Assembly: GCF_016462545.1 (NCBI RefSeq)
Contig: NZ_JAEMTA010000011.1
Location: forward strand, 1-64,000
Source: Mycolicibacterium sp.
GTDB taxonomy: Bacteria; Actinomycetota; Actinomycetes; Mycobacteriales; Mycobacteriaceae
Reading direction: 5' to 3'
DNA: 64,000 nt
This document shows positions 48,935 through 57,619 of this stretch, one piece after another. How positions within the stretch are numbered: position 1 is the first letter of the stretch; each line of letters begins with the position of its first letter. The notes below the pieces were generated by a model. The model was not told the origin of the DNA, searched no databases, and saw nothing but the letters and a program-made list of their open reading frames with translations. The position numbers and the translations under genes were made by a program.

Positions 48935-50647
48935 TCAGAGTCCGGTCAGGGGAGCGCGCCAGCTCACCGACGTGCCGACGTCGACATCTGTCGAGACCTC
49001 ACAACTGCCGCCCGCTTGTCGTGCGCGAAGCTCGATGTTGGACAAGCCGCTACGACGCTGGTTGTCGGTCGGGATGCCATGTCCGTCGTCGGACACGTGG
49101 ATGACCAGTTCGTCGTCAACGGCCACGTCGACGGTGATGCGCCTGGCTCCCGAGTGCCGCACGGCATTGCTGACCAGTTCGGTGAGGGCAGCCTCGGCGT
49201 GCTCGGCCAGGCATCCGTCGATGGCGCTGAGCGGACCCGACAGATGAAGACTCGTCTGGACCCCCACGTCGTCGGTCAGGTCGGCGAGCAGTTGCTGCAC
49301 TCGCTGCCGAAAACCTCTGCCGTGCACAGGCGAATGCTGCAGACCGAAGATGGTGGTGCGGATGTCCTCGATGGTGGCCTGGAGGTCGTCGAGCGTGCGG
49401 TTCAGCCGCTCCGCGACGACGGGGGAGTGCGTCCGGGCGATGGTGCCCTGCAGGTGCATTCCCGTGGCGAACAGTCGTTGGATGACGTGATCGTGCAGAT
49501 CGTGAGCAATGCGCTCGCGATCTGCGAGGATACCCAGCTCGCGCACTCGCTCGCTGACCGCCGCCAAGGTCAGGGCCACGGCCGCGTGGTCGGCGAAGTC
49601 GCCGATCAGGTCCAGATAGCTGACGTCGAATGACGGCTGATCCTCGTTGCGCGCCACGGCGATCACACCGATGACGTTGTCCTTGTACCGCAGTGGCATC
49701 ACGATCGCGGGACGTTCGCCGACGTCTGTGAATGATTGGATCGGATGCCGAAACCGGTCGGTGACCAGGACGCGACCAGAGGTGAAGACCTCGCCCGTGG
49801 TCGACCCATCGACGGGGACACGACGCCCGATCACGTCGTCGGCGTTCAGACCGACGGCAGTGGAGACCACGAGTGTCGTGACGTCCTCCCGCGCCCCCTC
49901 GCCGTCCGCGGCCACCAGGACGATGGCCTGCTCGGCCTGAGCGAGGTCGCAGGCTCGTGTCGCGATCAGGCTCATGGGGTCGACAACTGGATCCGCTGCG
50001 GAGAGTAACGCGGTGGTGATCTCGCGGCTGGCTTGCATCCACGTCGAACCCGCGCGGACTCGCTCGAACAGTTGCGCATTCTGTATCGCGACGGCGGCCG
50101 CCGACGCCAGGGCACGGGCCGCGATCTCATCGGCTTCGTCGAAGTGTCGCGTCGGCTCGGAGTGCGTCAGGTAGAGACTGCCGAACGCTTCGCCGTGGAT
50201 CGTGATGGGGATGCCAAGGAAGGCGCCCATGGGTGGGTGATGCGCCGGCAGTCCGACCGCCGCCGGATGGTCGCTCAGATCGTCGAGACGCACGATGTCG
50301 CCGCCGTCCGACAGCAGACCCAACACGCCCTTGCCTACCGGGAGATGGCCGATCTGGGAGACCGTCTGCTCGTCCATCCCGACGTGGACGAAGGAGCTCA
50401 GGGCGCCATCGGGTTCCCGCACGCCGAGGGCTCCGAATCGAGCCCCGGTCAATTCGATGGCGGCGGTGACGATCCGCAACAGCGTCGCCTCAAGGTCGAG
50501 ATCGGCACCGATTTCGACGAAGACCTGCAGCAGGCGCTGTGTCTGGTCGCGTGGTGTTGGCAAACCGCCAAGGACGTCGTCCGTGCGTTCGACGAGTCCA
50601 CCGCCTGCCGGCTCAGCGAAGGCTGATCCTGATCGAACCCGCTCCAT
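48935..50647 (-). CDS. DevS/DosT-type GAF sensor histidine kinase (second copy)
   Basis: Cytoplasmic sensor kinase of 570 residues: GAF-A (about 55-195), GAF-B (about 215-365), HisKA_3 with [15 protein letters not shown] and a C-terminal ATPase (TELVSNAVRHSGA, SDDGHGIP, GLSNIELRA). GAF-A has the HPPM motif (His137), matching the heme-binding His149 of DevS, so O2/NO/redox sensing is likely. GAF-B keeps TLVVSTAVGLNADDVIGR. ATG with GAGGGG upstream. It has no adjacent response regulator and probably phosphorylates the DevR encoded at 60025-60672, as DosT does in M. tuberculosis. Confidence 0.9.
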   Translation of the reverse strand: MERVRSGSAFAEPAGGGLVERTDDVLGGLPTPRDQTQRLLQVFVEIGADLDLEATLLRIVTAAIELTGARFGALGVREPDGALSSFVHVGMDEQTVSQIGHLPVGKGVLGLLSDGGDIVRLDDLSDHPAAVGLPAHHPPMGAFLGIPITIHGEAFGSLYLTHSEPTRHFDEADEIAARALASAAAVAIQNAQLFERVRAGSTWMQASREITTALLSAADPVVDPMSLIATRACDLAQAEQAIVLVAADGEGAREDVTTLVVSTAVGLNADDVIGRRVPVDGSTTGEVFTSGRVLVTDRFRHPIQSFTDVGERPAIVMPLRYKDNVIGVIAVARNEDQPSFDVSYLDLIGDFADHAAVALTLAAVSERVRELGILADRERIAHDLHDHVIQRLFATGMHLQGTIARTHSPVVAERLNRTLDDLQATIEDIRTTIFGLQHSPVHGRGFRQRVQQLLADLTDDVGVQTSLHLSGPLSAIDGCLAEHAEAALTELVSNAVRHSGARRITVDVAVDDELVIHVSDDGHGIPTDNQRRSGLSNIELRARQAGGSCEVSTDVDVGTSVSWRAPLTGL

Positions 50648-50816
50648 GCCACTGTTCCCCTCGGCGCTCCACGAGCGCTGGCCGAATTTTACTCCTGCGC
50701 AAGGATTTAGTTCGAAGCACAGCTGATTCGCACGGTGTCGACGGCCAGCTACCTCCGTGGACGATGAGATCGCCGCGTCGAACGCATGCCGATCGCCGCC
50801 GTCCTAGCAGGTCACG

Positions 50817-50836
50817 GTAGGGACTTTGTGCTCTGC
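50817..50836 (+). promoter_or_regulatory. DosR-box-like site
   Basis: GGGACTTTGTGCTC (50820-50833) has a perfect left arm and centre of the DosR core (10 of 14 overall). It sits in the 303-base gap between the leftward sensor kinase and rightward PNPOx gene; nothing else notable was seen in that gap. Confidence 0.5.
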
Positions 50837-50950
50837 CAATGGTGACGCATTGCCCAAGACACGTCGGGTCAGTTGTTTTACGTTCTGAAACAGGAGTTCT
50901 CGGAACGCAGCCGATGCTCGCAGAGTCCTCACCGAGAGTAAGGGTGACCG

Positions 50951-51388
50951 ATGACGGCATTCGATTCCAACCCCATCCTCGAGCTGACGGAGCACGAGGC
51001 GTGGGCGAAGCTGGCGAGTGTGACGCTGGGCCGGCTAGCTACCAGCGTTGCAGGTCAACCGGAGATATTTCCCGTCAACTTCGTCGTTCAGCGGCAGACG
51101 ATTCTGCTGCGCACCGCGGAGGGTACGAAGCTGCTGAGCGCACTGATCAATCGGAGCGTTGCCTTCGAAGCCGACGACCACGACGTCTATGAGGGATGGA
51201 GCGTGATCGTCAAGGGGCACGCCGACGTCCTGGACGAGGCCTGCGACATCGCCGAGGCCGAGCGCGCGCAAGTCATGCCGTGGATTCCCACGATCAAGCG
51301 TCGCTTCCTGCGGATCACGCCCACCGTGATCACAGGGCGGCGGTTCCGCTTCGGCGGTGAACCCGACGACTGGTCAGATCCGTCGTGA
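50951..51388 (+). CDS. PNPOx-like fold protein (copy 2)
   Basis: Split-barrel protein of 145 residues, paralogue of the gene at 43904 (LTEHEAWAKLASVTLGRLATSV, FPVNFVVQRQTILLRTAEGTKLLSALI, GWSVIVKGHADVL). AAGGGTGA precedes the ATG. The last 59 bases overlap, tail to tail, the SRPBCC gene. Probably DosR-controlled (Rv0080/Rv3129 type). Cofactor not determinable from sequence. Confidence 0.85.
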   Translation: MTAFDSNPILELTEHEAWAKLASVTLGRLATSVAGQPEIFPVNFVVQRQTILLRTAEGTKLLSALINRSVAFEADDHDVYEGWSVIVKGHADVLDEACDIAEAERAQVMPWIPTIKRRFLRITPTVITGRRFRFGGEPDDWSDPS

Positions 51389-52058
51389 TGCGGAACTTCG
51401 GGTGAACGTAGTCTTGGCGGAACAATTCCGCCCGATCACGGATGCCCCGCAGCATCTTCTGCTCCATGACGAAGTGCGGAACGTCGAAGATGGCGTGGCC
51501 TGCCGCGCCCCCGCTGCCCCGCACGATCAGCCGGGTGTCCGGGCCGTGCTGACGCAGGTGGAATGCCCAACTCCCGGAAGCCTTCTCACCGCTCTCGATC
51601 TTGTCGAAGTCATCCTGGGAGACCAGGATCAGATGCGACCCCGGCGCGACCGCCGTCACCGCCTGAGATGCGCTGCGCCCATACCGTCGGGCCATCCATA
51701 CGGTGTCGCCCTTGGCCACGCTCTGCCATTCGGGGTGGATCTCGTACGTGTCGTGGATCCGCGCACCAGCCGCTCTTTCGAGGCAGCCGTAACTGTAGAA
51801 GCCAGCGCGGTCCTCACCGATTTGCGCCAACCAAGGCCAGATCGCCTCGGCAGGCGCGTGAATGGTGATCGAGCGCGTGGTCCGTACGGCGCCAGCTCTG
51901 ACCAGGTCATCACCTGGCAGGCCGCCGGCATACTCCTCGGGCGTCGACCCCCATCGGTACATCCAGGGCCGCAGGTGTTTCCGATACCAGGCAGTCATCC
52001 CGACGGCCATCCCGACGGCCGCCAGAATTCCCGCCAGCCATGACCTCTGCTTGCTCAT
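51330..52058 (-). CDS. SRPBCC-like (polyketide cyclase/START-like) membrane-anchored protein
   Basis: Predicted 242-residue protein. A short N-terminal hydrophobic segment (WLAGILAAVGMAVGMTAWY) is followed by an SRPBCC-type lipid/hydrophobic-ligand-binding fold (SITIHAPAEAIWPWLAQIGEDRAGFYSYGCLERAAG, SGSWAFHLRQHGPDTRLIVR). The ligand and function are unknown. ATG at 52058 has no obvious ribosome site. Convergent with and overlapping the PNPOx gene by 59 bases. Confidence 0.7.
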   Translation of the reverse strand: MSKQRSWLAGILAAVGMAVGMTAWYRKHLRPWMYRWGSTPEEYAGGLPGDDLVRAGAVRTTRSITIHAPAEAIWPWLAQIGEDRAGFYSYGCLERAAGARIHDTYEIHPEWQSVAKGDTVWMARRYGRSASQAVTAVAPGSHLILVSQDDFDKIESGEKASGSWAFHLRQHGPDTRLIVRGSGGAAGHAIFDVPHFVMEQKMLRGIRDRAELFRQDYVHPKFRITTDLTSRRVHRRSGTAAL

Positions 52059-52091
52059 GGCGTCACGCTAACGCCCGACGAGAGCTCCCTG

Positions 52092-52111
52092 ACAGGGTCT
52101 TTCGTCATCAT
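52092..52111 (+). promoter_or_regulatory. DosR-box-like site with AGGGTCT repeats
   Basis: GGGTCTTTCGTCAT (52095-52108) matches the DosR core at 10 of 14 positions. AGGGTCT recurs at 52148-52154 and 52193-52199, before the nitroreductase start at 52231. Confidence 0.35.
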
Positions 52112-52230
52112 CGGGGCGACCGAGGCGGTGGTTACGTCCCTCGCAGAAGGGTCTTCCGCCTCTCGCCGCCGAAGCGTCGACACGGCACTGTGAGGGTCTA
52201 CGAATGGTCTGCTGCATGGAGGTGGCCGAA

Positions 52231-53223
52231 ATGAGCTCGTGTTTCCCAGATCCCGAAACCGTGCGCACTGCATTGTCCATGGCGTCGAGGGCACCGTCCG
52301 TACACAACACGCAGCCCTGGCGGTGGCGCGTCGGCGAGGAGAGTCTGCACCTCTATGCAGAGCCTGCGCTGCAGCTGCGGCACACCGATCCCGACAGTCG
52401 GGATCTGATCATCAGTTGCGGTGCGGCTCTCAATCACTGCAGCCTCGCGCTGGCTGCGTTGGGGTGGCAGAGCAAGATACACCGATTCCCCAACGCGGCC
52501 GAGCCCTATCATCTGGCGTCCATCGAGGTGCAACAGTGGGTGCCTGGAGAGGTGGATGTGGCTCTGGCGGCGGCGATTCCGCGCCGGCGGACGGACCGAC
52601 GTCGGTACAGCTCCTGGCCCGTTCCGCATGGTGACGTCGCGCTCATGGGGGCCAGGGCGGCTCGCGCGGGGGTCGCCGTGCGACGTGTCGAGGCCGCAAC
52701 CGAGTTGAAGGCGGTGCTCGCCGACGCCGTATACGAACACGTCAACGATGCCGAGTACCTCGCGGAACTGGCCATGTGGAGCGGTCGGCATGCCGCGACG
52801 GCCGGTGTGCCCGCCCGCAACACACCGGTGTCGGAACCCGATGCGCAGATACCAGGTCGGATGTTCGCCGGTCCGGTGTTGGCCCAGCCCCCCGGTACCA
52901 CCGTCAGGGACGACCAGGGGATCTTGCTTGCGCTGGGTACCGCCGAGGATGATGCACTCGCGCGACTGCGAGCAGGGGAGGCGACGAGTCTTCTGCTGCT
53001 GACGGCGACGGCGGTCGGCATGGCCACGTGCCCGGTGACGGAGGCCCTCGAGATCGCGGCGACGCGCGATGCCATCCAGACCGAAGTGTTCGGAATGGAT
53101 GCCTTCCCCCAGATGCTGATCCGAGTGGGCTGGGCGCCGGTGAACGCTGATCCGCTACCCGCCACGCCGCGACGCGCACTGGCGGAGATTGCGACGATGC
53201 TCGACGGGTCGGCCCTCGGCTGA
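52231..53223 (+). CDS. Acg-family nitroreductase-like protein (copy 1)
   Basis: Nitroreductase-fold protein of 330 residues similar to Acg (Rv2032) and Rv3131/Rv3127. The opening ALSMASRAPSVHNTQPWRWRV is the family signature. AAGATCDAIQ-like helix and DAFPQMLIRVGWAP end it. Acg-type proteins bind FMN without using it as a classical nitroreductase, probably sequestering it in dormancy. GGAGGTGG lies five bases before the ATG at 52231; two upstream in-frame ATGs (52204, 52216) are less well placed. DosR-controlled in relatives. Confidence 0.85.
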   Translation: MSSCFPDPETVRTALSMASRAPSVHNTQPWRWRVGEESLHLYAEPALQLRHTDPDSRDLIISCGAALNHCSLALAALGWQSKIHRFPNAAEPYHLASIEVQQWVPGEVDVALAAAIPRRRTDRRRYSSWPVPHGDVALMGARAARAGVAVRRVEAATELKAVLADAVYEHVNDAEYLAELAMWSGRHAATAGVPARNTPVSEPDAQIPGRMFAGPVLAQPPGTTVRDDQGILLALGTAEDDALARLRAGEATSLLLLTATAVGMATCPVTEALEIAATRDAIQTEVFGMDAFPQMLIRVGWAPVNADPLPATPRRALAEIATMLDGSALG

Positions 53224-53251
53224 CCGGCACTGGCCGTGCCGCACCGCGCGA

Positions 53252-54130
53252 TCAGCGGCAGCGCGTGACGATGACCGGCACCGTCGCGGACTGCGCGACG
53301 GCAGTGCTGACCGATCCGAGGAGCATGCTGGCCAATCCGCCGCGACCGTGACTGCCGAGTACCACCAACTGCGCCTTGTCCGACGCCGTGGTGATCCAGT
53401 AGGCGGGCTCGTCGCACACGAGCATTCGCTCGACGTGGACGTCGGGGTAGCGCTCCTGCCACCCGGCGAGCCGCTCTGCGAGCACCTCGTCGGCGGCGTG
53501 CTGAAAGGTATGCCAGTCCGGACCCATCAGGGTGTACACCCCGGCGTCGCTCCAGGCGTGCAGTGCAAGCACACCGACACCCCGTCGGGATGCCGCGTCG
53601 AAGGCGATGGCCGTCGCCGCATCGGACGCGGGCGACCCGTCGACGCCCAGCAGAACGGGTCGTGACTCGGATCCAACAGCTGGATCTGCGTGGATCACGG
53701 CGACCGGGCAGTGCGCGTGGTGGCACAGACCCGTGCTCACCGAACCCAGCACCAGCCGATCGAGGCGGCCGCGGCCTCGGCTGCCGACCACGACCAGTTG
53801 GGCCTCCTTGGAGGCGTCCACCAGTGCGGAGAGTGGACGGGAGGAGATGGTGTCGGTCTCTAGAGTCGGGTTGTGTCCCGTGGCAAGCTCGGTGACGATG
53901 CCGACGGCCTCGTCGATGATTCGGCGACCCTGGTAGCGCTGCCACTTGGTGACGCGGGCCTGGAGTCGCGCGTCATGACCGTCGATGATCGCCGGGGTGT
54001 AGGCGTGCACGATCGACAGCGGCACGTGTCGCAGCATCGCTTCCCGGGCCGCCCATCGGAGTGCGGCCTTGGCGGGCTCCGATCCGTCGATGCCGACGAC
54101 GACGCCCACATCGCCCGAGTGAGAAGTCAT
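53252..54130 (-). CDS. universal stress protein, two domains
   Basis: Tandem USP protein of 292 residues, like Rv2623/Rv2005c. Each half has the ATP-binding loop: VVVGSRGRGRLDRLVLGSVS in the first and VVLGSHGRGGLASMLLGSVS in the second. Both also show a V-GIDGS/GVDGS start. Such proteins bind ATP and slow growth under hypoxia. The ATG at 54130 is preferred to a long upstream frame; AAGG lies upstream. Transcribed with the next USP 35 bases away. Confidence 0.9.
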   Translation of the reverse strand: MTSHSGDVGVVVGIDGSEPAKAALRWAAREAMLRHVPLSIVHAYTPAIIDGHDARLQARVTKWQRYQGRRIIDEAVGIVTELATGHNPTLETDTISSRPLSALVDASKEAQLVVVGSRGRGRLDRLVLGSVSTGLCHHAHCPVAVIHADPAVGSESRPVLLGVDGSPASDAATAIAFDAASRRGVGVLALHAWSDAGVYTLMGPDWHTFQHAADEVLAERLAGWQERYPDVHVERMLVCDEPAYWITTASDKAQLVVLGSHGRGGLASMLLGSVSTAVAQSATVPVIVTRCR

Positions 54131-54165
54131 GTCGCTCAGCGCCTTCCGTGGCAAGTGTGAGTGGC

Positions 54166-54984
54166 CTAGCGGACGACCAGGACCGAGCACTGGCCGTGCG
54201 CGATCATTGGGCGACTGTGTGGTCCGACGATCTGTCCGACCTGGTCTGCGGCGTCGGCGCCCAGGACGGCCAGCTGGATCGATTCGTCGCGATTCTCGGC
54301 GAGGAAGCCGGCCACTCGCGACCTGGTCGCGACGGGATAGACGTGGACGCCGGGATGGCGCTGGATCATTTCGCCGACACGCTGATCCAGGTCGGCATAG
54401 GTGGTGTCGCCGAAGTCGTCGTCCCACACGCCGACCGCGAGGATCGGTGCGTGACGTAGCTCCGCCTCGCGCATGGCGTATTCGATGACGTCGGCGTTGC
54501 CCGGTTTCGTATCGACGGGCACCACGATCCAATCGGCTCCGGTGCGCGGAACCTGGTGTGGCGAGCGCAGTATCGCCACCGGGCAGTGTGCGCCCTCGGC
54601 CAGCACCACGGCCGTCGACCCCAGAAATCGGCGCGCGACGAATCCGATGCCGACCGATCCGACACATACCAGTGACGCCCGTGCAGACAGCTCGACCATC
54701 GCCAAATCGGCTCGACCCCAGATGATGTCGGTCTCCACCTTCACCGGCCGGTCGGCGGCGTTGACGATGGCCGATGCTGCGCGGAGGACGGTCTGCGCGT
54801 ATTCACCCTCGAGACGCGTGGGGTCGATCGGCCTCTCCGGGGCGTGTTGCACCGGAATGACGTGGACGAGGAGCAACGAAACGTCGCGGGAGATCGCCTC
54901 CTCGACGGCCCACAACGCGGCGTCGAGCGCGGCATCCGAGCCGTCGATCCCTACGACGACCGGCGCAGAGGGGTCAGCCTGCAT
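54166..54984 (-). CDS. universal stress protein, two domains (Rv3134c-like)
   Basis: USP-type protein of 272 residues. The first half has [22 protein letters not shown] and ATP-loop-like VCVGSVGIGFVARRFLGSTA. The second half is degenerate (LAVLGADAADQVGQIVGPHS). It resembles Rv3134c. GAAGGAG stands seven bases before the ATG. Two DosR-box-like sites lie 70-180 bases upstream. First gene of a leftward USP pair. Confidence 0.88.
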   Translation of the reverse strand: MQADPSAPVVVGIDGSDAALDAALWAVEEAISRDVSLLLVHVIPVQHAPERPIDPTRLEGEYAQTVLRAASAIVNAADRPVKVETDIIWGRADLAMVELSARASLVCVGSVGIGFVARRFLGSTAVVLAEGAHCPVAILRSPHQVPRTGADWIVVPVDTKPGNADVIEYAMREAELRHAPILAVGVWDDDFGDTTYADLDQRVGEMIQRHPGVHVYPVATRSRVAGFLAENRDESIQLAVLGADAADQVGQIVGPHSRPMIAHGQCSVLVVR

Positions 54985-55054
54985 GACGACACTCCTTCGA
55001 TATCCCGTCGCGGCGAGTGATGATCCGAGGTTATGCCGGTGGCGGGGCCCCTCG

Positions 55055-55074
55055 GTGGGGCCGTTGGTCCCCGA
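55055..55074 (-). promoter_or_regulatory. DosR-box-like site (proximal to leftward USP)
   Basis: GGGCCGTTGGTCCC (55058-55071) matches the DosR core at 11 of 14 positions, flanked by G and C to give GGGGCC...GGTCCCC. It lies about 80 bases from the USP start at 54984. Confidence 0.55.
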
Positions 55075-55141
55075 TCGATCGCCAGAGGACCCCGCTCCCG
55101 GCCGCGGTGGGGTGCTCTCCCCGGTGACGTCTGCCGATGGC

Positions 55142-55161
55142 GAAGGGACGTTGGGCCCTTG
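55142..55161 (+). promoter_or_regulatory. DosR-box-like site (proximal to rightward gene)
   Basis: GGGACGTTGGGCCC (55145-55158) matches the DosR core at 11 of 14 positions, 73-90 bases before the Rv1733c-like start at 55231. Together with 55055-55074 it makes a two-box divergent control region. Confidence 0.5.
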
Positions 55162-55230
55162 GGTGGACGAGACCGCGGGATCACGATCGGAGGGTAGGGG
55201 CCGCCCCAGCGTCCTGCGAAGGGAGATGTC

Positions 55231-55821
55231 ATGCAGACGTTCAGCTTCGGTCTTCGCGGGAGTTGGGTGCTCAGGTTCTGCGGGAGGCATCCGCTGGTCC
55301 GTACGAGCGACCGCATCGAGACGCTGGTGCTCGTCGTCGCCGTGACGGTGGCCGTGCTGGCGATCCCCGTCGCCGCCGCGGTGGGAACGGCGGTGCACGA
55401 CACCCGTTCGCGGACGTACGCCGAGCAGGCGCAGAGTCGCCACATCGTCACCGCACGCGCCGTCACGGATTCCGCGGCAGTTCCGCATGCGAATTCGATC
55501 GATTTCACCGTGCGGGCCCGCTGGAACGTGTTCGGCAGCAATCACGACGAAGTGGTTCCGGTTACCGACCGGGTCACAGCCGGTGACCGTCTCGACGTCT
55601 GGGTCGACGACCGGGGTGAGGCGGTGCAGGCGCCGACCCCGCCTGGGCGGGCAGGCCAGGAAGCGCTGGGCGCCGCGGTGCTGTCGTGGTTGTGCGTGGC
55701 TGCGGCCGCGGCGGTCTGCGTCGGCTTGTCGCGGCGGCGGTTGACGCGGGCGCGCTACGCCGCGTGGGACCGAGAACTCGAAACCCTTTCCGGTGGTGGT
55801 CGCTTCACTAGCGATTCGTGA
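55231..55821 (+). CDS. Rv1733c-like dormancy membrane protein
   Basis: Membrane protein of 196 residues, collinear with DosR-regulated Rv1733c: RNPLVR-type start (FCGRHPLVRTSDRIETLVLVVAVTVAVLAIPVAAAVGTAVHDTRS), a small extracytoplasmic beta-rich part (RARWNVFGSNHDEVV, GDRLDVWVDDRGEAV) and a second helix near 150-170. Function unknown; Rv1733c is an antigen of latent infection. GGGAGAT precedes the ATG. Its last 14 bases overlap the convergent HAD gene. Confidence 0.85.
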   Translation: MQTFSFGLRGSWVLRFCGRHPLVRTSDRIETLVLVVAVTVAVLAIPVAAAVGTAVHDTRSRTYAEQAQSRHIVTARAVTDSAAVPHANSIDFTVRARWNVFGSNHDEVVPVTDRVTAGDRLDVWVDDRGEAVQAPTPPGRAGQEALGAAVLSWLCVAAAAAVCVGLSRRRLTRARYAAWDRELETLSGGGRFTSDS

Positions 55822-56569
55822 TCGTCACTTCGGCGAGGTCGCGGACCACGACGTCGGCGCCGGCCGCCAGCAGTTCGTCCTCCGCCCGGTCCACGCGGGC
55901 TACTCCGATGACCATCGCGAAGCCACCCGCACGGCCAGCGGCCACGCCCGACTGCCCATCGTCGACGACGACGCAGCGGTCGGGTCGGGCAGCGAGCCGG
56001 TGGGCGGCCTCGAGGAGGACTGCGGGGTCTGGCTTTCCGGGCAGGCCGAGCACCTCGGCGACGACTCCGTCGACGCAGACCGCGAATAGGTCGTCCAGTC
56101 CGGCTGCGTGGAGGACCTGGCGACAGTTCCTGCTGGACGAGAACAGGGCGACGCCGAACCCGGAGTCGGCCAGCTGCCTCACCAACGCGACCGTTGACTC
56201 GAAGACGGTCAAGCCCGTGGCCAGGAGGCGCTCGAAGCTGTGCTGCTTGGAGGCTGCGAGACCCCAGATCGTGTCACCACCCGTGTCCGTCGACCGCCCG
56301 ACGGGCAGCGAGATGTGTCGCGCCTGAAGGAAGTCGGCGATTCCGTGCTCGCGCGGCTTTCCGTCCACGAGGGTGCGGTAGTCCTCCGCAGTGAACGGCG
56401 AGTGGTTTTCGCCTGGGCGGGCCGGACGGGTGGTCAGGAACCGGTCGAACAGTTCCGTCCACGCGCGGGCGTGAACGGACGCGGTGTCGGTGAGGACTCC
56501 GTCGAGGTCGAACAGCACCGCGTCGTGGAACCGGGCGTCGATGGTCACGGTCAGCGAGGGAGACGTCAC
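55808..56569 (-). CDS. HAD-superfamily phosphatase (beta-phosphoglucomutase/OtsB1 N-domain-like)
   Basis: Cytoplasmic HAD hydrolase of 253 residues. DxD nucleophile motif AVLFDLDGVLTDTASVHARAW, Ser in ALFSSSRNC, Lys in GLPGKPDPAVLLEAA, and the acidic VVVDDGQSGVAAGRAG. The cap region has DGKPREHGIADFL as in beta-phosphoglucomutases. The N-terminal domain of dormancy gene Rv2006 (otsB1) is of this type, so this may be a stand-alone version lacking the glycosidase and trehalose-phosphatase parts. GTG start at 56569. Confidence 0.82.
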   Translation of the reverse strand: MTSPSLTVTIDARFHDAVLFDLDGVLTDTASVHARAWTELFDRFLTTRPARPGENHSPFTAEDYRTLVDGKPREHGIADFLQARHISLPVGRSTDTGGDTIWGLAASKQHSFERLLATGLTVFESTVALVRQLADSGFGVALFSSSRNCRQVLHAAGLDDLFAVCVDGVVAEVLGLPGKPDPAVLLEAAHRLAARPDRCVVVDDGQSGVAAGRAGGFAMVIGVARVDRAEDELLAAGADVVVRDLAEVTITNR

Positions 56570-56603
56570 ACCCGATCACGCTTCACCACGGCGCGTTCGG
56601 CTC

Positions 56604-56623
56604 AAAGGGTCGAAAGACCACAT
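56604..56623 (+). promoter_or_regulatory. DosR-box-like palindrome
   Basis: GGTC-GAAA-GACC (56608-56619) is a perfect inverted repeat within GGGTCGAAAGACCA, which matches the DosR core at 10 of 14. It lies in the divergent gap before the USP at 56719; TACCGT (56695-56700) is a possible -10. Confidence 0.45.
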
Positions 56624-56718
56624 CCGCGATGACTTACGCCCGCAGCCCCGGATGACGTGCCGAACTAGCGTCGATCTCGGACGCGGACTGCGGATACCGT
56701 CCGGGATAGGGGAGCGGA

Positions 56719-57609
56719 ATGACCGACACGGCAACACGACACGGGATCATCGTCGCCGTCGACGGATCGCCGGCATCGAAGGTGGCGGCACAGTGGGCGG
56801 TGCACGAAGCCGCCGTTCGCGGGGAGCCGCTCACTCTCGTCCACGTACTGCCCGCACCACTCGTGACGATGTGGCCCGAGCCCCCGAGATCACTTGCTCG
56901 CCAACGGGAGTGGCATGAGCACCATGGCCATCAGATCATCGGTGAGGCCGCCGACGCGGTCGAGCAGTCGGCGTTGCGAGACCACGTAACCGTTGAGCAT
57001 CAGACGTTGTCGGGAAATACGTTGTCCACCCTCATCGATCTGTCGAAGGACGCGGTGATGGTCGTCGTGGGATGCCGTGGTCGCAATGCATCAGACCGCT
57101 CGATTCTGGGATCGATTCCCACCGGGCTGATTCGTCACGCCCATAGCCCGGTCGCCATCGTGCACGACGAAGTCCGACCGATCGTCGACTCGACGACGGC
57201 CCCCGTCGTGGTTGGCATCGACGGCTCCCCGACGTCGGACCTAGCGACGGCGATCGCGTTCGACGAGGCCTCCCGGCGCCACGTTGGGTTGGTCGCCGTG
57301 CACTGCTGGGGCGAGTACGGCCCGTACGAGGTCGCGAGCATCGACTGGGAGCAACAGTTCGGCGAGGGGAAGGTCGCCCTCGCCAATCATCTTGCGCCCT
57401 GGGAGCGACGCCATCCCGAGGTCGCGGTCGAGCGACGTCTCGTCTACGGCCAGCCGGCGTACAAGTTGCTCGAGGCATCAGAGGCCGCGCAACTCACCGT
57501 CGTCGGAAGCCACGGCCGTGGTGGCTTCGCCGGAATGCTGCTCGGTTCGGTCAGTTCGGCGGTCGTCCAAGCGGTGCGAACACCGGTGATCGTCGCTCGT
57601 GAGCAATGA
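56719..57609 (+). CDS. universal stress protein, two domains
   Basis: Tandem USP of 296 residues similar to Rv1996/Rv2005c. Domain starts are IIVAVDGSPASKVAAQWAVHEA and [22 protein letters not shown] loops are VVVGCRGRNASDRSILGSI and VVGSHGRGGFAGMLLGSVS. GGGGAG lies before the ATG. A SRPBCC-like gene follows 10 bases after its stop. Cytoplasmic, ATP binding expected. Confidence 0.9.
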   Translation: MTDTATRHGIIVAVDGSPASKVAAQWAVHEAAVRGEPLTLVHVLPAPLVTMWPEPPRSLARQREWHEHHGHQIIGEAADAVEQSALRDHVTVEHQTLSGNTLSTLIDLSKDAVMVVVGCRGRNASDRSILGSIPTGLIRHAHSPVAIVHDEVRPIVDSTTAPVVVGIDGSPTSDLATAIAFDEASRRHVGLVAVHCWGEYGPYEVASIDWEQQFGEGKVALANHLAPWERRHPEVAVERRLVYGQPAYKLLEASEAAQLTVVGSHGRGGFAGMLLGSVSSAVVQAVRTPVIVAREQ

Positions 57610-57619
57610 CGGCGGCGAC

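Noticed and set aside
52509..53945. A 478-codon open frame on the minus strand
   Set aside because: It crosses the Acg-type gene antisense and the USP gene in a different frame; the product has no recognisable domain.
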